Source: Mesorhizobium sp. WSM4313 (lineage in GTDB: Bacteria; Pseudomonadota; Alphaproteobacteria; Rhizobiales; Rhizobiaceae). From it: a stretch of 64,000 nt of DNA. The number at the start of each line of letters is the position of its first letter. Within the stretch, counting starts at the first letter, position 1. Below the pieces are notes generated by a model. The model searched no databases. It was given only the letters and a program-made list of their open reading frames with translations, and was not told where the DNA came from. The stretch covers positions 64,501 to 128,500 of the forward strand of contig NZ_NSFT01000014.1 in assembly GCF_002294725.1 (NCBI RefSeq), read 5' to 3'. Below, piece after piece: positions 41,993 through 50,828 of this stretch. Both the position numbers and the translations under genes were made by a program.

Positions 41993-42876
41993 GCCGCGAA
42001 ACGCTGCCCTTCACCGCCATAGTAGTTGACGTAGCGGGCGCCGATCTCCTTGACCGGCATGACGACGAAGACGTCGACGGTCGAGAATTCGTGGTCGATG
42101 ACGCAGCCGTCGCCGATGCGGGCACCGACGCGTAGATAGCCCTTGACCAGCGGCGGCATGGCGGCGATCGCCGCCTTGGCGTTCACCGCCTCGATCGGCA
42201 TCAGGTCCATCGAACAGTAGCGTCCCGGAACCGCGCGAACATCCCAGGCGGAGTTGGTGCGGCAATGATGGGCGAGATAGGTCAGCGCCTCGGCATGCGC
42301 CGCCGGCACGATGCCATGGAACGAGGCGCAGCCGGTCATCACGCCGATGTCGTAGTGGTTGATATAGGCCCAGATGCCTTGCCAGAGCGCCTCGATGGTG
42401 CGTTTGGAGCGGTATTCCGGCAGAACGCAGGAACGGCCGAGTTCGAGGAAGCGCTGGCCGGGATGCCGCGCAATCAGCTTGGTAAGCTCGAACTCGCCCT
42501 CGGAATAGAAGCCGCCGGCCGTCGCGGCGATTTCCTGCCGCAGCAGGCGGTAGGTGCCGACGATGCGGCGGTGCTCAGGGCCGGGAAGGGAATTGTCCAA
42601 CACCAGAAGGTGATCGCAGAGCGGGTCGAACCGGTCGGCGTCGCGCCGGTCCTGCGCCTGGAACAGGTCCTTCCTCGCGCCAAGCTCGTCGTAGAATACC
42701 CGGTAGCGCACTTCCTGGGCGGCGGCGATCTCGGCCTCGTTGCGGGCGAGCCGCACTTCGAGATTGCCGATGCGGCCCAGCGGAGCGCCGCTTGCGACGG
42801 CGTCGGCGGTACGGGCGGCGAGCAGGGCGCCGCCGGCATTCGGCCGAGTGTCACATTCAGGCACGACTGTATGCAC
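41989..42876 (-). CDS. olsB: L-ornithine N-alpha-acyltransferase (ornithine lipid synthesis)
   Basis: This 295-residue GNAT-like enzyme transfers a 3-hydroxyacyl group from acyl-ACP to ornithine, the first step of ornithine lipid formation. Family features include LEVRLARNEAEIAAAQEVRY, RVFYDELGA, DHLLVLD, FYSEGEFEL and LELGRSCVLPEYR. The length equals rhizobial OlsB (about 296). The start is GTG 42876 behind AAGGAG. The partner olsA is not adjacent. Its stop codon lies in the heptamer array. Confidence 0.9.
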   Translation of the reverse strand: MHTVVPECDTRPNAGGALLAARTADAVASGAPLGRIGNLEVRLARNEAEIAAAQEVRYRVFYDELGARKDLFQAQDRRDADRFDPLCDHLLVLDNSLPGPEHRRIVGTYRLLRQEIAATAGGFYSEGEFELTKLIARHPGQRFLELGRSCVLPEYRSKRTIEALWQGIWAYINHYDIGVMTGCASFHGIVPAAHAEALTYLAHHCRTNSAWDVRAVPGRYCSMDLMPIEAVNAKAAIAAMPPLVKGYLRVGARIGDGCVIDHEFSTVDVFVVMPVKEIGARYVNYYGGEGQRFAA

Positions 42877-43059
42877 GAGTGATTCTCCTTCGAGCCATCC
42901 CTCTTGGCACGGGGATACGGTGTAGGTGCAACAGGATTGTGACAGTACCGTGATACGACGTGGCGGGCAATACTTTGTCGGCTGGGCAATACACTCAACC
43001 GGCTATCTTGTGATCGCGAAAGCCAAGCAAGCCAAGGCGTTCAACGGTTGGAAATTTCC

Positions 43060-45342
43060 TCAGGCGGCAACCTGGCCCTCGACCGCCTGGACGAGCGCGT
43101 CCGGGTCGAGCGGCTTGGTCACGAAACCGCTGGCGCCATGGGCAAGCACAGCATGCCGGGTCTTTTCCTGGCTGTCGGCCGAAAGCACCATGATCGGAAT
43201 CGGGGGCATGGCCAGGGACTCTTCATGGCGACGGATGGCGGCGATCGCGTCCAGCCCGTCCATGACAGGCATATGCAGGTCCATCAGCACCACATCGAAG
43301 CGGAACTTGAGGCCGGCATCGGTAACGGCATCGACCGCGGCCTTGCCGTTGCCGACGATCTTGACGCGGTGTCCGGCCTTGAGCAGCGTGGCGCGGGCGA
43401 GCATGGCGTTGATGTCGTTGTCTTCCGCAATCAGCACCGACAGGCCCTGGTCGCGCTTGCGCACCGAGGGGGCACCGCGCGGCTTCGGCAGCGGCTTGGC
43501 TAGCGCCGAGCCATGGCTGGTCAACAGCACACGCAGCAGGGTCTCGCCCCGCACCGGCCGGGCCAGGAAGGTGGCATAGCCGCTGCCCCGGAATTCGCCG
43601 AGCATGCCGCGATCCGTCGGCGCAATCAGGGTGATGGCCTCGCAGTCGGCAAAGCCAGAATCGCGCAGCCGCTTGAGCAGCCTCCCGTCGCTGTTTTCGA
43701 GCGCGGCATCGATCAGAAGGACGTTGCAGCCTGCAGCGAAGGTGGCGGCCTGGCCCGGTGTCGCGGCAACCTCGACGATGCCGCCATGGGCCTTGATCGC
43801 GCGGGCGATGGCATCGGCCTCGATGGCGTTTTTCGACACGATTACGGCCCGCCGGTCGGCAAGGATGTTGTGGCGATGCGGCGGCCGCTCGGTCGCGGCG
43901 ACCGCCGGAAGCTCCAGGACGAATTCGGATCCTTCGCCGAGCCGGCTCGAAACCGAGATCGAGCCGCCCATCGCCGTCGCCAGCCGCTTCGAGATGGCAA
44001 GCCCGAGGCCGGCGCCGCCATGCACCCTGGTCGAGGTGCCGTCGGACTGCTCGAATTCCTCGAAAATGCGCTCCATGTCCTCTTCGCGCAGGCCCGGGCC
44101 GGTGTCGGCGATGGTGAAGCAGATACGGTCGGTGGTTTCGCTGCGGGCGCGCGCCACGGTGAGCAGCACCCCGCCCGTGTCGGTGAACTTCACCGCATTG
44201 CCGATGAGGTTGAGCAGCACCTGGCGCACGCGGCCTGGATCGGCGGTGATCATCTGCGGCACATCGGGCTCGACATGGCAGCCGAGGCCGATGTTCTTGG
44301 CGAAAGCCTTTGCGGCCAGAAGTTCGATGATGTTGTCGGCGATCTCGCGCAGCGAGGTCGGTTGGGGCTCGGGTTCGAAGCGGCCGGCCTCGATCTTGGA
44401 ATAGTCGAGCAGGTCCTCGATGAGCGCGAGCAGCGCGCTGGCCGAGGTGGAAACGGCGCCGACATAGGTGCGCTGTTCGGGCGAGAGGTCGGTATCGGCA
44501 AGCAGCTTCGCCATGCCCATGATGCCGTTCATCGGCGTGCGGATCTCATGGCTGACGGTGGCGAGGAAGCGTGACTTGGCCTGGCTGGCATATTCGGCCC
44601 GTTCGCGCGCGGTGATCAGCGAGGATTCGGCGCGCTTGCGGGCGGTGATGTCGCGGGCGATCGCCCGGTGCGAGACCGCGCCCGTGTCCTTGTCGCGCAC
44701 CGACAATTCGATCCAGGAGAACCAGCGTGGTCCGTTCGGGGTGCGGATCGCGACATCGGTCGAGCTCAGGCATTCATGATCGGAGAAGGCGGCGTCGGGA
44801 ACGATGCCGACATCGATGCCAAGCTCGGACAAGGTCTTGCCGGCAAGATCGCGCGCATCGAGCTCGACAAGCGAGGCAAAGACGCTGTTGGCATAAACGA
44901 TGTGGCCGTCGCGATCGCGATGGACGACGAGGTCGCCCAGCGCGTCGATCAGGCCGCGGAAGCGCTCCTCGCTCTCCTGCATCTCCCACATGCGGTCGGC
45001 GAGGGTTTCGATCTCGGCGCGGCTGCGCGCGGCGGTCTCGTCGAGAAGCGCTGCGGTGCGGCGCTCATCGCGACGGCTGCGCAGATGCATGGCCAAGCCC
45101 GCAAAGGCTATGGCGGCGAGGCCGGCGGTGATGATGAGCGGCGCTCCGGTGAGATGCGCGAGCCCCGCCATGATGGCGATGGCGGCAACGATCGTCAGGA
45201 AGGGCAGGCCGTCGTGGCGGGCCCCCGGCAGGTCGGGAGCCAGCGGCGGCGCGACGAGCACCTGCCGCTTCGGCGCATCGGGGATGAGCCTGTCAGCGCC
45301 GGCGGCTTTGCTGTCCTGTCTGATGTCGGAGTCCGCGACCAT
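43060..45342 (-). CDS. Hybrid sensor histidine kinase with two receiver-like domains
   Basis: This 760-residue protein has two membrane segments (about 48-85), a short coiled coil, a PAS domain (about 125-240, SEERFRGLIDALGDLVVHRD), HisKA with the phospho-His in ATVSHEIRTPMNG (about 270), and HATPase (NLIGNAVKFTDTG, DTGPGL, GAGLGLAISKRL). A degenerate receiver follows (RRAVIVSKNAIE, LLIDAAL), then an intact one (VLIAEDNDIN, VVLMDLHMP, FVTKPLD). The first receiver lacks the acidic pair and its conserved Lys is replaced by Arg. No response regulator gene is adjacent, so output is probably through phosphorelay. Confidence 0.9.
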   Translation of the reverse strand: MVADSDIRQDSKAAGADRLIPDAPKRQVLVAPPLAPDLPGARHDGLPFLTIVAAIAIMAGLAHLTGAPLIITAGLAAIAFAGLAMHLRSRRDERRTAALLDETAARSRAEIETLADRMWEMQESEERFRGLIDALGDLVVHRDRDGHIVYANSVFASLVELDARDLAGKTLSELGIDVGIVPDAAFSDHECLSSTDVAIRTPNGPRWFSWIELSVRDKDTGAVSHRAIARDITARKRAESSLITARERAEYASQAKSRFLATVSHEIRTPMNGIMGMAKLLADTDLSPEQRTYVGAVSTSASALLALIEDLLDYSKIEAGRFEPEPQPTSLREIADNIIELLAAKAFAKNIGLGCHVEPDVPQMITADPGRVRQVLLNLIGNAVKFTDTGGVLLTVARARSETTDRICFTIADTGPGLREEDMERIFEEFEQSDGTSTRVHGGAGLGLAISKRLATAMGGSISVSSRLGEGSEFVLELPAVAATERPPHRHNILADRRAVIVSKNAIEADAIARAIKAHGGIVEVAATPGQAATFAAGCNVLLIDAALENSDGRLLKRLRDSGFADCEAITLIAPTDRGMLGEFRGSGYATFLARPVRGETLLRVLLTSHGSALAKPLPKPRGAPSVRKRDQGLSVLIAEDNDINAMLARATLLKAGHRVKIVGNGKAAVDAVTDAGLKFRFDVVLMDLHMPVMDGLDAIAAIRRHEESLAMPPIPIMVLSADSQEKTRHAVLAHGASGFVTKPLDPDALVQAVEGQVAA

Positions 45343-45466
45343 GCGCAGACCATGCCAGACAGAAATTATGGAAGGCTGGGAGGGATCGTTCGAATTTTAG
45401 CGAATCGCGCAGATTCCGGCCGCGCGCATGCGCGGGCGAAACCGAGCTTCGCGAGGTCGTTGCGAG

Positions 45467-46456
45467 CTACATATCGACAACGACGCGACCCCTGACCTTG
45501 CCTTCGACGATATCGCGCGCGGCGGCGACAATGCCGTCGAAACCGATCGTGCGGGACAATGTCGACAGCTTCTTGGAGTCGAGGTCGGTGCCGATGCGGC
45601 GCCATGCTTCCAGGCGTACCGGCTTCGGCGCCATCACCGAATCGATGCCGAGCAGCGAGACGCCACGCAGAATGAAGGGCGCGACGCTTCCGGGCAGATC
45701 CATGCCGCCGGCCAGGCCGCAAGCGGCGATCGCGCCGCCATAGGAGGTCATCGACAGCACATTGGCCAAGGTATGGCTGCCGACCGAGTCGACGCCGCCT
45801 GCCCAGCGCTCCTTGGCGAGCGGTTTCGCGGGCTGGCTGAGCTCTTCGCGCGAGATCACCTCAGCCGCGCCAAGATCGATCAGATACGGGCTCTCGGCGT
45901 TGCGACCGGTCGAGGCGATGACATGATAGCCCAGGCTCGACAGGATCGAGATGGCGACCGAGCCGACGCCGCCGGCAGCGCCCGTCACCACCACGGGACC
46001 GCGGTCCGGCACGATGCCGTGCCGCTCCAGCGCCATGACCGAGAGCATTGCCGTGTAGCCCGCCGTGCCGACAGCCATCGCATCATGCGCGCTCATGCCC
46101 TCGGGCAGCGGCACCAGCCAGTCGCCTTTGACGCGGGCGCGGCCGGCATAGGCGCCGTAATGCGTCTCGCCGACGCCCCAGCCGTTGAGGATCACCTTGT
46201 CTCCCTTGCGCCAGTCCGCATGCGAGGAGGAGATCACGGTGCCGGCGAAATCGATGCCTGGAACCAGCGGCCAGCGGCGCACGACCGGGGCCTTGCCGGT
46301 GATGGCGAGCCCGTCCTTGTAGTTCACCGTCGTCGCCTCGACGGCGACGGTGACGTCGCCTTCCATCAGGTCGGCCTCGGCGAGGTCGACGACATCGACG
46401 GACTGCTTCTTGTCCGCATCGCGCGAGATGAGGATGGCTTTGAAGGTGTCGGGCAT
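45467..46456 (-). CDS. acuI: Acrylyl-CoA reductase-type MDR oxidoreductase (AcuI/YhdH)
   Basis: This 329-residue NADPH-dependent reductase starts at ATG 46456, with GAGGAGAA upstream. Family motifs are TVNYKDGLAITG, PGIDFAGTV, GWGVGETHYGAYA, TGAAGGVGSVAISIL and GGAIAACGLAGGMDLPGSVAPFIL (here read in parts). AcuI reduces toxic acrylyl-CoA to propionyl-CoA. It is followed downstream by no gene on this strand before the hybrid kinase, 124 bases away. lspA lies just upstream on the same strand. Confidence 0.88.
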   Translation of the reverse strand: MPDTFKAILISRDADKKQSVDVVDLAEADLMEGDVTVAVEATTVNYKDGLAITGKAPVVRRWPLVPGIDFAGTVISSSHADWRKGDKVILNGWGVGETHYGAYAGRARVKGDWLVPLPEGMSAHDAMAVGTAGYTAMLSVMALERHGIVPDRGPVVVTGAAGGVGSVAISILSSLGYHVIASTGRNAESPYLIDLGAAEVISREELSQPAKPLAKERWAGGVDSVGSHTLANVLSMTSYGGAIAACGLAGGMDLPGSVAPFILRGVSLLGIDSVMAPKPVRLEAWRRIGTDLDSKKLSTLSRTIGFDGIVAAARDIVEGKVRGRVVVDM

Positions 46457-46511
46457 GATTTTCTCCTCGCCTCTGGCTGATGAGGAAGTCTGCGGTTTCA
46501 ACAGCGTGAGG

Positions 46512-47030
46512 TCAATTGCCAAGGTCCTGGGACTTGGCTTCGCGCCGCCAGCCGATCAGTTCGTCGAAGACGACAAGCGCTGCGCCGACCGAGATGAAGG
46601 TGTCGGCGAGATTGAAGACCGCGAAGGACCAGACGGGCGTGTGGAACAGGATGTAGTCGATGACGTGACCGTAGACGGCGCGGTCGATGAGGTTGCCGAG
46701 CGCGCCGCCGATGATCAGCGCAAAGCCGATACGAGCGACGACATGGCCGGCCGACGTGCGCGTGGCGAGATAGAGCACGAAGGCGACGACGAGCACGGCG
46801 ATGACCACCAGGCCGGTATCGCCGAAGGACTGGAACATCGAGAAGGCGATGCCGGTGTTGTAGGTGCGAAACAGCGCCAGGAATGGCAGCAGATCGACCT
46901 TCTCCTGAAAGGCGAGACCGTTCTCGACCAGCTGCTTGATCCACTGGTCGAGCGCAATGGCGATGACGACCAGCACGACGTAAGGCGACCAGTATTTCAT
47001 TTGGCGGTTCTCATCGGATGTCATTGGCAT
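46512..47030 (-). CDS. lspA: Lipoprotein signal peptidase II
   Basis: This 172-residue inner-membrane aspartyl peptidase has four hydrophobic segments. The catalytic Asp residues are in GGALGNLIDRAVYG and FNLADTFISVG, and RTYNTGIAFS is the conserved middle block. It cleaves lipoprotein signal peptides after lipid modification. The start at 47030 overlaps the end of the upstream methyltransferase gene; internal ATGs at 47024 and 46997 are alternatives. It belongs to a leftward run with two RNA methyltransferases. Confidence 0.93.
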   Translation of the reverse strand: MPMTSDENRQMKYWSPYVVLVVIAIALDQWIKQLVENGLAFQEKVDLLPFLALFRTYNTGIAFSMFQSFGDTGLVVIAVLVVAFVLYLATRTSAGHVVARIGFALIIGGALGNLIDRAVYGHVIDYILFHTPVWSFAVFNLADTFISVGAALVVFDELIGWRREAKSQDLGN

Positions 47031-47871
47031 GCTCGAGCTTCAACGCGCCGCGCCGGATCTCGAACAACATCACGCCGGTGGCGACCGCCAGATTGAGCGA
47101 ATCGGCCCGGCCTGCCTGGGGAATTCTGAGCAGCCGGTCGCAGCTTTCGGCGAGACTGTCCGGCAGGCCCTGCTGCTCGTTGCCCATCAGCAGCAGGACC
47201 GGTCCCCTGGAGAAATCGACCGAGCGATAGTCGACCGCGCCCTTGAGATGGGTTCCGGCGACAAGGCCGGAGAAATCGCGGCGCCAGGCGAGGAAGGCCT
47301 GCTCGGTCGCCCTGGCGACCGGCACAGCGAAGATCGAGCCCATGGTGGCGCGCACCGTCTCCAGCGAGAACGGGTCGGTGGTGTCGCCGACCAGGATGAC
47401 GCCCTTGGCGCCGACGGCGTCGACGGTGCGGATCACGGTGCCGAGATTGCCGGGGTCGCGCACCCGGTCGAGCGCCACCCAGACATCGCCGTCCCTGGCG
47501 CGGATCTCCTTCAGCGGCACCGTCTGCTGCGCGAAGACGCCGACCACCATTTGCGGGTTCTCACGGCGGGTGATGGCAGCGAGCACCTTTTCGGAAACTT
47601 CGAGCACCATGCCGCCGGCGGCAACGGTCCGCGCAGCGACTTTTTCGACGGCCGGGTTGCCGCGTCCGGCCTTGGCGAAGACCAAGGTCCTGATCGACCA
47701 GCCGAGGTCGAGGGCATCGATGACCAGCTTCAGGCCCTCGGCCATGAAGGCGTTCTGCTGGTCGCGGAATTTCTTGAGCGCCAGCGCCTTGATGTCCTTG
47801 ACCAGGGGATTGGCAAGGCTGGTGACTTCCTTGACCTGCCCGACCGGGCGAGCGCCGTCATGTGCCGTCAT
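47011..47871 (-). CDS. TrmH/SpoU-family RNA 2'-O-methyltransferase
   Basis: This 286-residue protein has the N-terminal substrate-binding part (SLANPLVKDIKALALKKFRD) and the SPOUT knot with its three motifs: LDRVRDPGNLGTVIRTVDA, LLLMGNEQQGLPD and IPQAGRADSLNLAVATGVM. These methylate ribose in rRNA or tRNA with SAM. The motif set fits 23S rRNA methylases of the RlmB/TsnR group, but the target base is unknown. It starts one base from the end of the next upstream methyltransferase and overlaps lspA. Confidence 0.88.
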   Translation of the reverse strand: MTAHDGARPVGQVKEVTSLANPLVKDIKALALKKFRDQQNAFMAEGLKLVIDALDLGWSIRTLVFAKAGRGNPAVEKVAARTVAAGGMVLEVSEKVLAAITRRENPQMVVGVFAQQTVPLKEIRARDGDVWVALDRVRDPGNLGTVIRTVDAVGAKGVILVGDTTDPFSLETVRATMGSIFAVPVARATEQAFLAWRRDFSGLVAGTHLKGAVDYRSVDFSRGPVLLLMGNEQQGLPDSLAESCDRLLRIPQAGRADSLNLAVATGVMLFEIRRGALKLEHANDIR

Positions 47872-48954
47872 TCAAGCCACCCAGCGCGAGAACAGCGAAG
47901 TCGACAGCGCGCGGCCGGCGGATTTCTCGCGAATGATCAGCTCGCCGGATTCGACCGTGCCGCCCATACCGGCGAAGGTATCGCGCATCAGCGCATGGAT
48001 GGCGAAGAAGGAAGCGCGGATCGAATAGGCGGTGAGGACGACGGCGAGCGGTTTCGGCGTCAGGATCGAGCGGCAAAGCTCGGTGAGGCCCGGCAGGTCC
48101 TCGAACAATTGCCAGACCTCGCCCTTGGGTCCGCGGCCATAGGCCGGCGGATCGAACAGCACGATGTCGTAGCGGCTGCCGCGGCGTTCCTCGCGCTCGG
48201 CGAATTTCATCGCGTCCTCGACGATCCAGCGGATCGGCTTGTCGGCAAGGCCGGCCATCTCCTGGTTCTCGCGCGCCCAGCCGATCGCCTTCTTCGAGGC
48301 ATCGACATGGGTGACCTCGGCGCCGGCGCGGGCCGCCACCAGCGAGGCGAGGCCGGTATAGCCGAACAGGTTAAGCACCTTGACCGGGCGTCTCGCCGAC
48401 GTGATCAGTCCCGCCATATGGTCCCAATGCGAGGCCTGCTCCGGAAAGACGCCGACATGGCGAAACGAGGTGAAGCGGCCGAGATAATCGATGCCGTCAT
48501 GCTTCATCGGCCAGGTTTCGCCGAGCGGCGTTTTGGGAAACCGCCAGCGGCCGATGCCTTCTTCGTCGGTGTCGCCGGTGAAGATGGCGTCGGCGCGCTC
48601 CCATTCCTTCGCCGGCAGGGCCCGCTGCCAGATTGCCTGGCCCTCGGGGCGCACGATGCGGTACGGGCCGTATTGCTCGAGCTTCTCACCGGCGCCGCTG
48701 TCAAGCAGGGCGTAATCGGCGTTGGGCGCGACTTCGAGGATCAACGGCAGGCGCTCGGCAGGCAACGCGCCTTCGCGGCGCGCAAGCACGCGCGGCGCCG
48801 GCTTGGCTTCCTGCCGCTCCGCCGGCTTTGTTTCACGGCGCTCGGCAGGTGCGGCCTGCTGCCGTCCGGCCGCGAACGCATCACGCGGGCGGGGCTGTTC
48901 CGCCCTTGCGGGATGCGGGCGGCCATCCCGGCGTTTGTCGCGAAAAGATTTCAA
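47872..48954 (-). CDS. Class I SAM-dependent rRNA methyltransferase (RlmI-like)
   Basis: This 360-residue protein begins with a basic, Ala/Pro-rich, repetitive region (about 1-65, with PAERRETKPAERQEAK) that looks disordered. The catalytic domain has KVLNLFGYTGLASLVAARAG (SAM motif I, near 190-210), VDASKKAIGWARENQ and the target-base motif DPPAYGRG. It resembles RlmI/RlmK-type m5C or m2G methylases lacking a PUA domain. It directly abuts the TrmH-like gene, suggesting co-expression. Confidence 0.87.
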   Translation of the reverse strand: MKSFRDKRRDGRPHPARAEQPRPRDAFAAGRQQAAPAERRETKPAERQEAKPAPRVLARREGALPAERLPLILEVAPNADYALLDSGAGEKLEQYGPYRIVRPEGQAIWQRALPAKEWERADAIFTGDTDEEGIGRWRFPKTPLGETWPMKHDGIDYLGRFTSFRHVGVFPEQASHWDHMAGLITSARRPVKVLNLFGYTGLASLVAARAGAEVTHVDASKKAIGWARENQEMAGLADKPIRWIVEDAMKFAEREERRGSRYDIVLFDPPAYGRGPKGEVWQLFEDLPGLTELCRSILTPKPLAVVLTAYSIRASFFAIHALMRDTFAGMGGTVESGELIIREKSAGRALSTSLFSRWVA

Positions 48955-49042
48955 GAAAGGTCATCTCCGGCGGTTCGGCCCGCTTCTGCCACAGCTCAGC
49001 CCACCGGCGCAACAAAGCCTGGCTCATTCAATGGTGCTGTCA

Positions 49043-49528
49043 TCAACCATGCCGGATACCGAGCAGGCCGAAACAAAGCGAAACGAAGCCAAGCGCCTTC
49101 GCCGCGGCCACCGCCATGTGGCCGGTCTCCCAACGCAGCCGGACGGCTTCGAAATTGTCCGGGATCGGTCCGGGCGCCCAGGTCGCAAGAATGTCGTTGG
49201 CCGGTTTGACCAGTCCGAACCAGAGCGCCAGCGAGACGGCATAAAGCAGTGTGGCGGCGAGCAAGAGCCAGAAAGCTGTCGCTTGGCCGCGCAGCATCCA
49301 GGCAAGCAGCGCCGGGCAGAGGATCGCAGCGATATCGAGCGGCGCTCCGATGACGGCAAAGAGCAGGAACTGACCGTTGAAGACCGTCGCCTCTCGCCAG
49401 AGCGCCGGCGACCATTTCGTCAGCCTCGGCAGCGATTCCAGCACATGGGCAAAGGACGGCCCAAGGCTGAGCGCCGCGACGAAAGCGGTCAGCACCGACC
49501 AGAACAGCAGGGTCCCGCGCATCTCCAT
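49043..49528 (-). CDS. DUF1772 (anthrone oxygenase-like) membrane protein
   Basis: This 161-residue protein has four hydrophobic segments: LLFWSVLTAFVAALSLG, FLLFAVIGAPLDIAAIL, FWLLLAATLLYAVSLAL and an AAKALGFVSLCFGLL end. The pattern FGLVKPAND and RWETGHMAVAAAK fits DUF1772 proteins, which are small membrane proteins of uncertain role. It is divergent from the WYL regulator and about 90 bases from the RlmI-like gene on the same strand. No function is inferred. Confidence 0.75.
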   Translation of the reverse strand: MEMRGTLLFWSVLTAFVAALSLGPSFAHVLESLPRLTKWSPALWREATVFNGQFLLFAVIGAPLDIAAILCPALLAWMLRGQATAFWLLLAATLLYAVSLALWFGLVKPANDILATWAPGPIPDNFEAVRLRWETGHMAVAAAKALGFVSLCFGLLGIRHG

Positions 49529-49629
49529 TGTGGGGAGAACGGGAACGGGACGCGGGCGTTCCGTGGCAGAAGGTCGCTTGCCGCGATGTGCAGGCCAGCC
49601 CTATTGTCCGGCACGCCGGTTAGCCATTC

Positions 49630-50340
49630 ATGTCCCGTTCAGCCCGCCTGCTCGACCTCGTCCAGATCCTTCGCCGCCATCGCCGGCCGGTGAGCGGCCG
49701 CACGCTTGCGGACGCAATCGGCGTGTCGATCCGCACCCTCTATCGCGACATCGCCACGCTGCAGGGGCAGGGCGCGCCGATCGAAGGCGAGGCGGGGCTT
49801 GGCTATGTGCTGAAGCCCGGCTTCATGCTGCCGCCGCTGATGTTCACCGACGAGGAGATCGAGGCAATCGTGCTCGGCTCGCGCTGGGTGGCTAAGCAGC
49901 CGGACAAAAGGCTGGCGGCCGCCGCGGCGGATGCGCTGGCCAAGATCGCGGCGGTGCTGCCGGATGATCTGCGCGACGATCTCGACGCGACGACGCTGCT
50001 TGTCGGACCGGGCTCGGAGAATGCCGAAGCGATCGACCTCGGCATCGTGCGGCAGGCGATCCGCGACGAGCGCAAGCTTGGCTTCCTCTATCGCGACGCC
50101 GGGGGAGCGGCATCGAAGCGCCTGGTCTGGCCGTTCGCGCTCGCCTTCTTCGACAAGGTGCGGGTGATGGTGGCGTGGTGCGAAACGCGCCAGGATTTCC
50201 GGCATTTCCGCGCCGACCGGATGTCCGGCCTGACAGCGACAGACATCCGCTATCCGCGCCGCCGCCATGCGATGCTGAAGGAGTGGCGGGCGAGTCTTGA
50301 CGCGCCCGGCCGGAACGGCGCGAAAGACGCTTCCGGCTGA
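49630..50340 (+). CDS. YafY-type regulator (HTH_11 and WYL domains)
   Basis: This 236-residue regulator has an N-terminal HTH (SARLLDLVQILRRHRRPVSG, RTLADAIGVSIRTLYRDIA) and a WYL domain (about 130-210, RDERKLGFLYRDAGGAASKR, VWPFALAFFDKVRVMVAW). WYL proteins respond to DNA damage signals or metabolites. The dyad at 50344-50366 directly after it precedes the VOC gene and may be its operator. The regulator-VOC pairing is common in Rhizobiales. Confidence 0.88.
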   Translation: MSRSARLLDLVQILRRHRRPVSGRTLADAIGVSIRTLYRDIATLQGQGAPIEGEAGLGYVLKPGFMLPPLMFTDEEIEAIVLGSRWVAKQPDKRLAAAAADALAKIAAVLPDDLRDDLDATTLLVGPGSENAEAIDLGIVRQAIRDERKLGFLYRDAGGAASKRLVWPFALAFFDKVRVMVAWCETRQDFRHFRADRMSGLTATDIRYPRRRHAMLKEWRASLDAPGRNGAKDASG

Positions 50341-50343
50341 TCG

Positions 50344-50366
50344 CTGCTGCCAGAATCTGACAGCAG
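50344..50366. promoter_or_regulatory. Dyad upstream of VOC gene (candidate YafY operator)
   Basis: CTGCTGCC (50344-50351) and GACAGCAG (50359-50366) form an inverted repeat with one mismatch around AGAATCT. It lies about 45 bases before the VOC ATG. TGACAGCA-type dyads often accompany YafY-like genes in related bacteria, as far as I recall. Confidence 0.45.
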
Positions 50367-50410
50367 GTTCGCATATCGTCTCCAAGGTTCAGACACTTTG
50401 GAGATCAGAT

Positions 50411-50782
50411 ATGACCACGCCGAATTTCGTGATCCTCTATGTCGACAGCCCTGAAAACAGTGGCGCTTTCTACGCCAGGTTGCTCGGACGCGAGCCGGTC
50501 GAATCCTCGCCGACCTTCGTCATGTTCGTGCTCGACAAAGGTTTCAAGCTCGGCCTCTGGTCGCGCCACACGGTCGAGCCGGCTGCGGCGGCGGCAGGCG
50601 GTGGCGGCGAGCTCGTGATCGCGGTCGAGAATGCGGCTGCGGTCGACGCCACCCATGCGGATTGGACTGGCAGGGGCCTTAAGGTACTGCAGGCGCCACT
50701 AGATCTCGACTTCGGCCGCACCTTCGTCGCCCTCGATCCTGACAATCATCGCCTGCGCGTCTATTGGCCGAATGGGCAGTAG
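50411..50782 (+). CDS. VOC-superfamily (glyoxalase/bleomycin-resistance-like) protein
   Basis: This 123-residue protein starts at ATG 50411. It has the VOC pattern FVILYVDSPENSGAFYARLLG near the start (shown in part), TFVMFVLDKGFKLGLWS and a terminal DPDNHRLRVYWPN. It resembles the phenazine-resistance-like group of single-module VOC proteins. Its stop codon lies in a repeat element. It probably binds or modifies a small hydrophobic compound under control of the preceding regulator; this is inference. Confidence 0.82.
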   Translation: MTTPNFVILYVDSPENSGAFYARLLGREPVESSPTFVMFVLDKGFKLGLWSRHTVEPAAAAAGGGGELVIAVENAAAVDATHADWTGRGLKVLQAPLDLDFGRTFVALDPDNHRLRVYWPNGQ

Positions 50783-50828
50783 GCAGCAGGCTATCTTCCC
50801 TATTGCCTGCTGCCCAATCCCTACTGCC
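50775..50828. repeat. Nested inverted repeat supplying both stop codons
   Basis: GGCAGTAG (50775-50782) pairs with CTACTGCC (50821-50828), and GGCAGCAGGC (50782-50791) with GCCTGCTGCC (50805-50814). The TAG stops of the convergent VOC and cyclodeaminase genes lie at its two ends. The unit style (CTATTGCC, CTACTGCC) recalls the heptamer elements elsewhere, with different sequence. Confidence 0.75.

Noticed and set aside
47029..49209. 726-codon rightward frame opposite two methyltransferase genes
   Set aside because: It is antisense to two genes with clear SAM-binding and SPOUT motifs, and is His/Gly/Arg-rich without a known domain.
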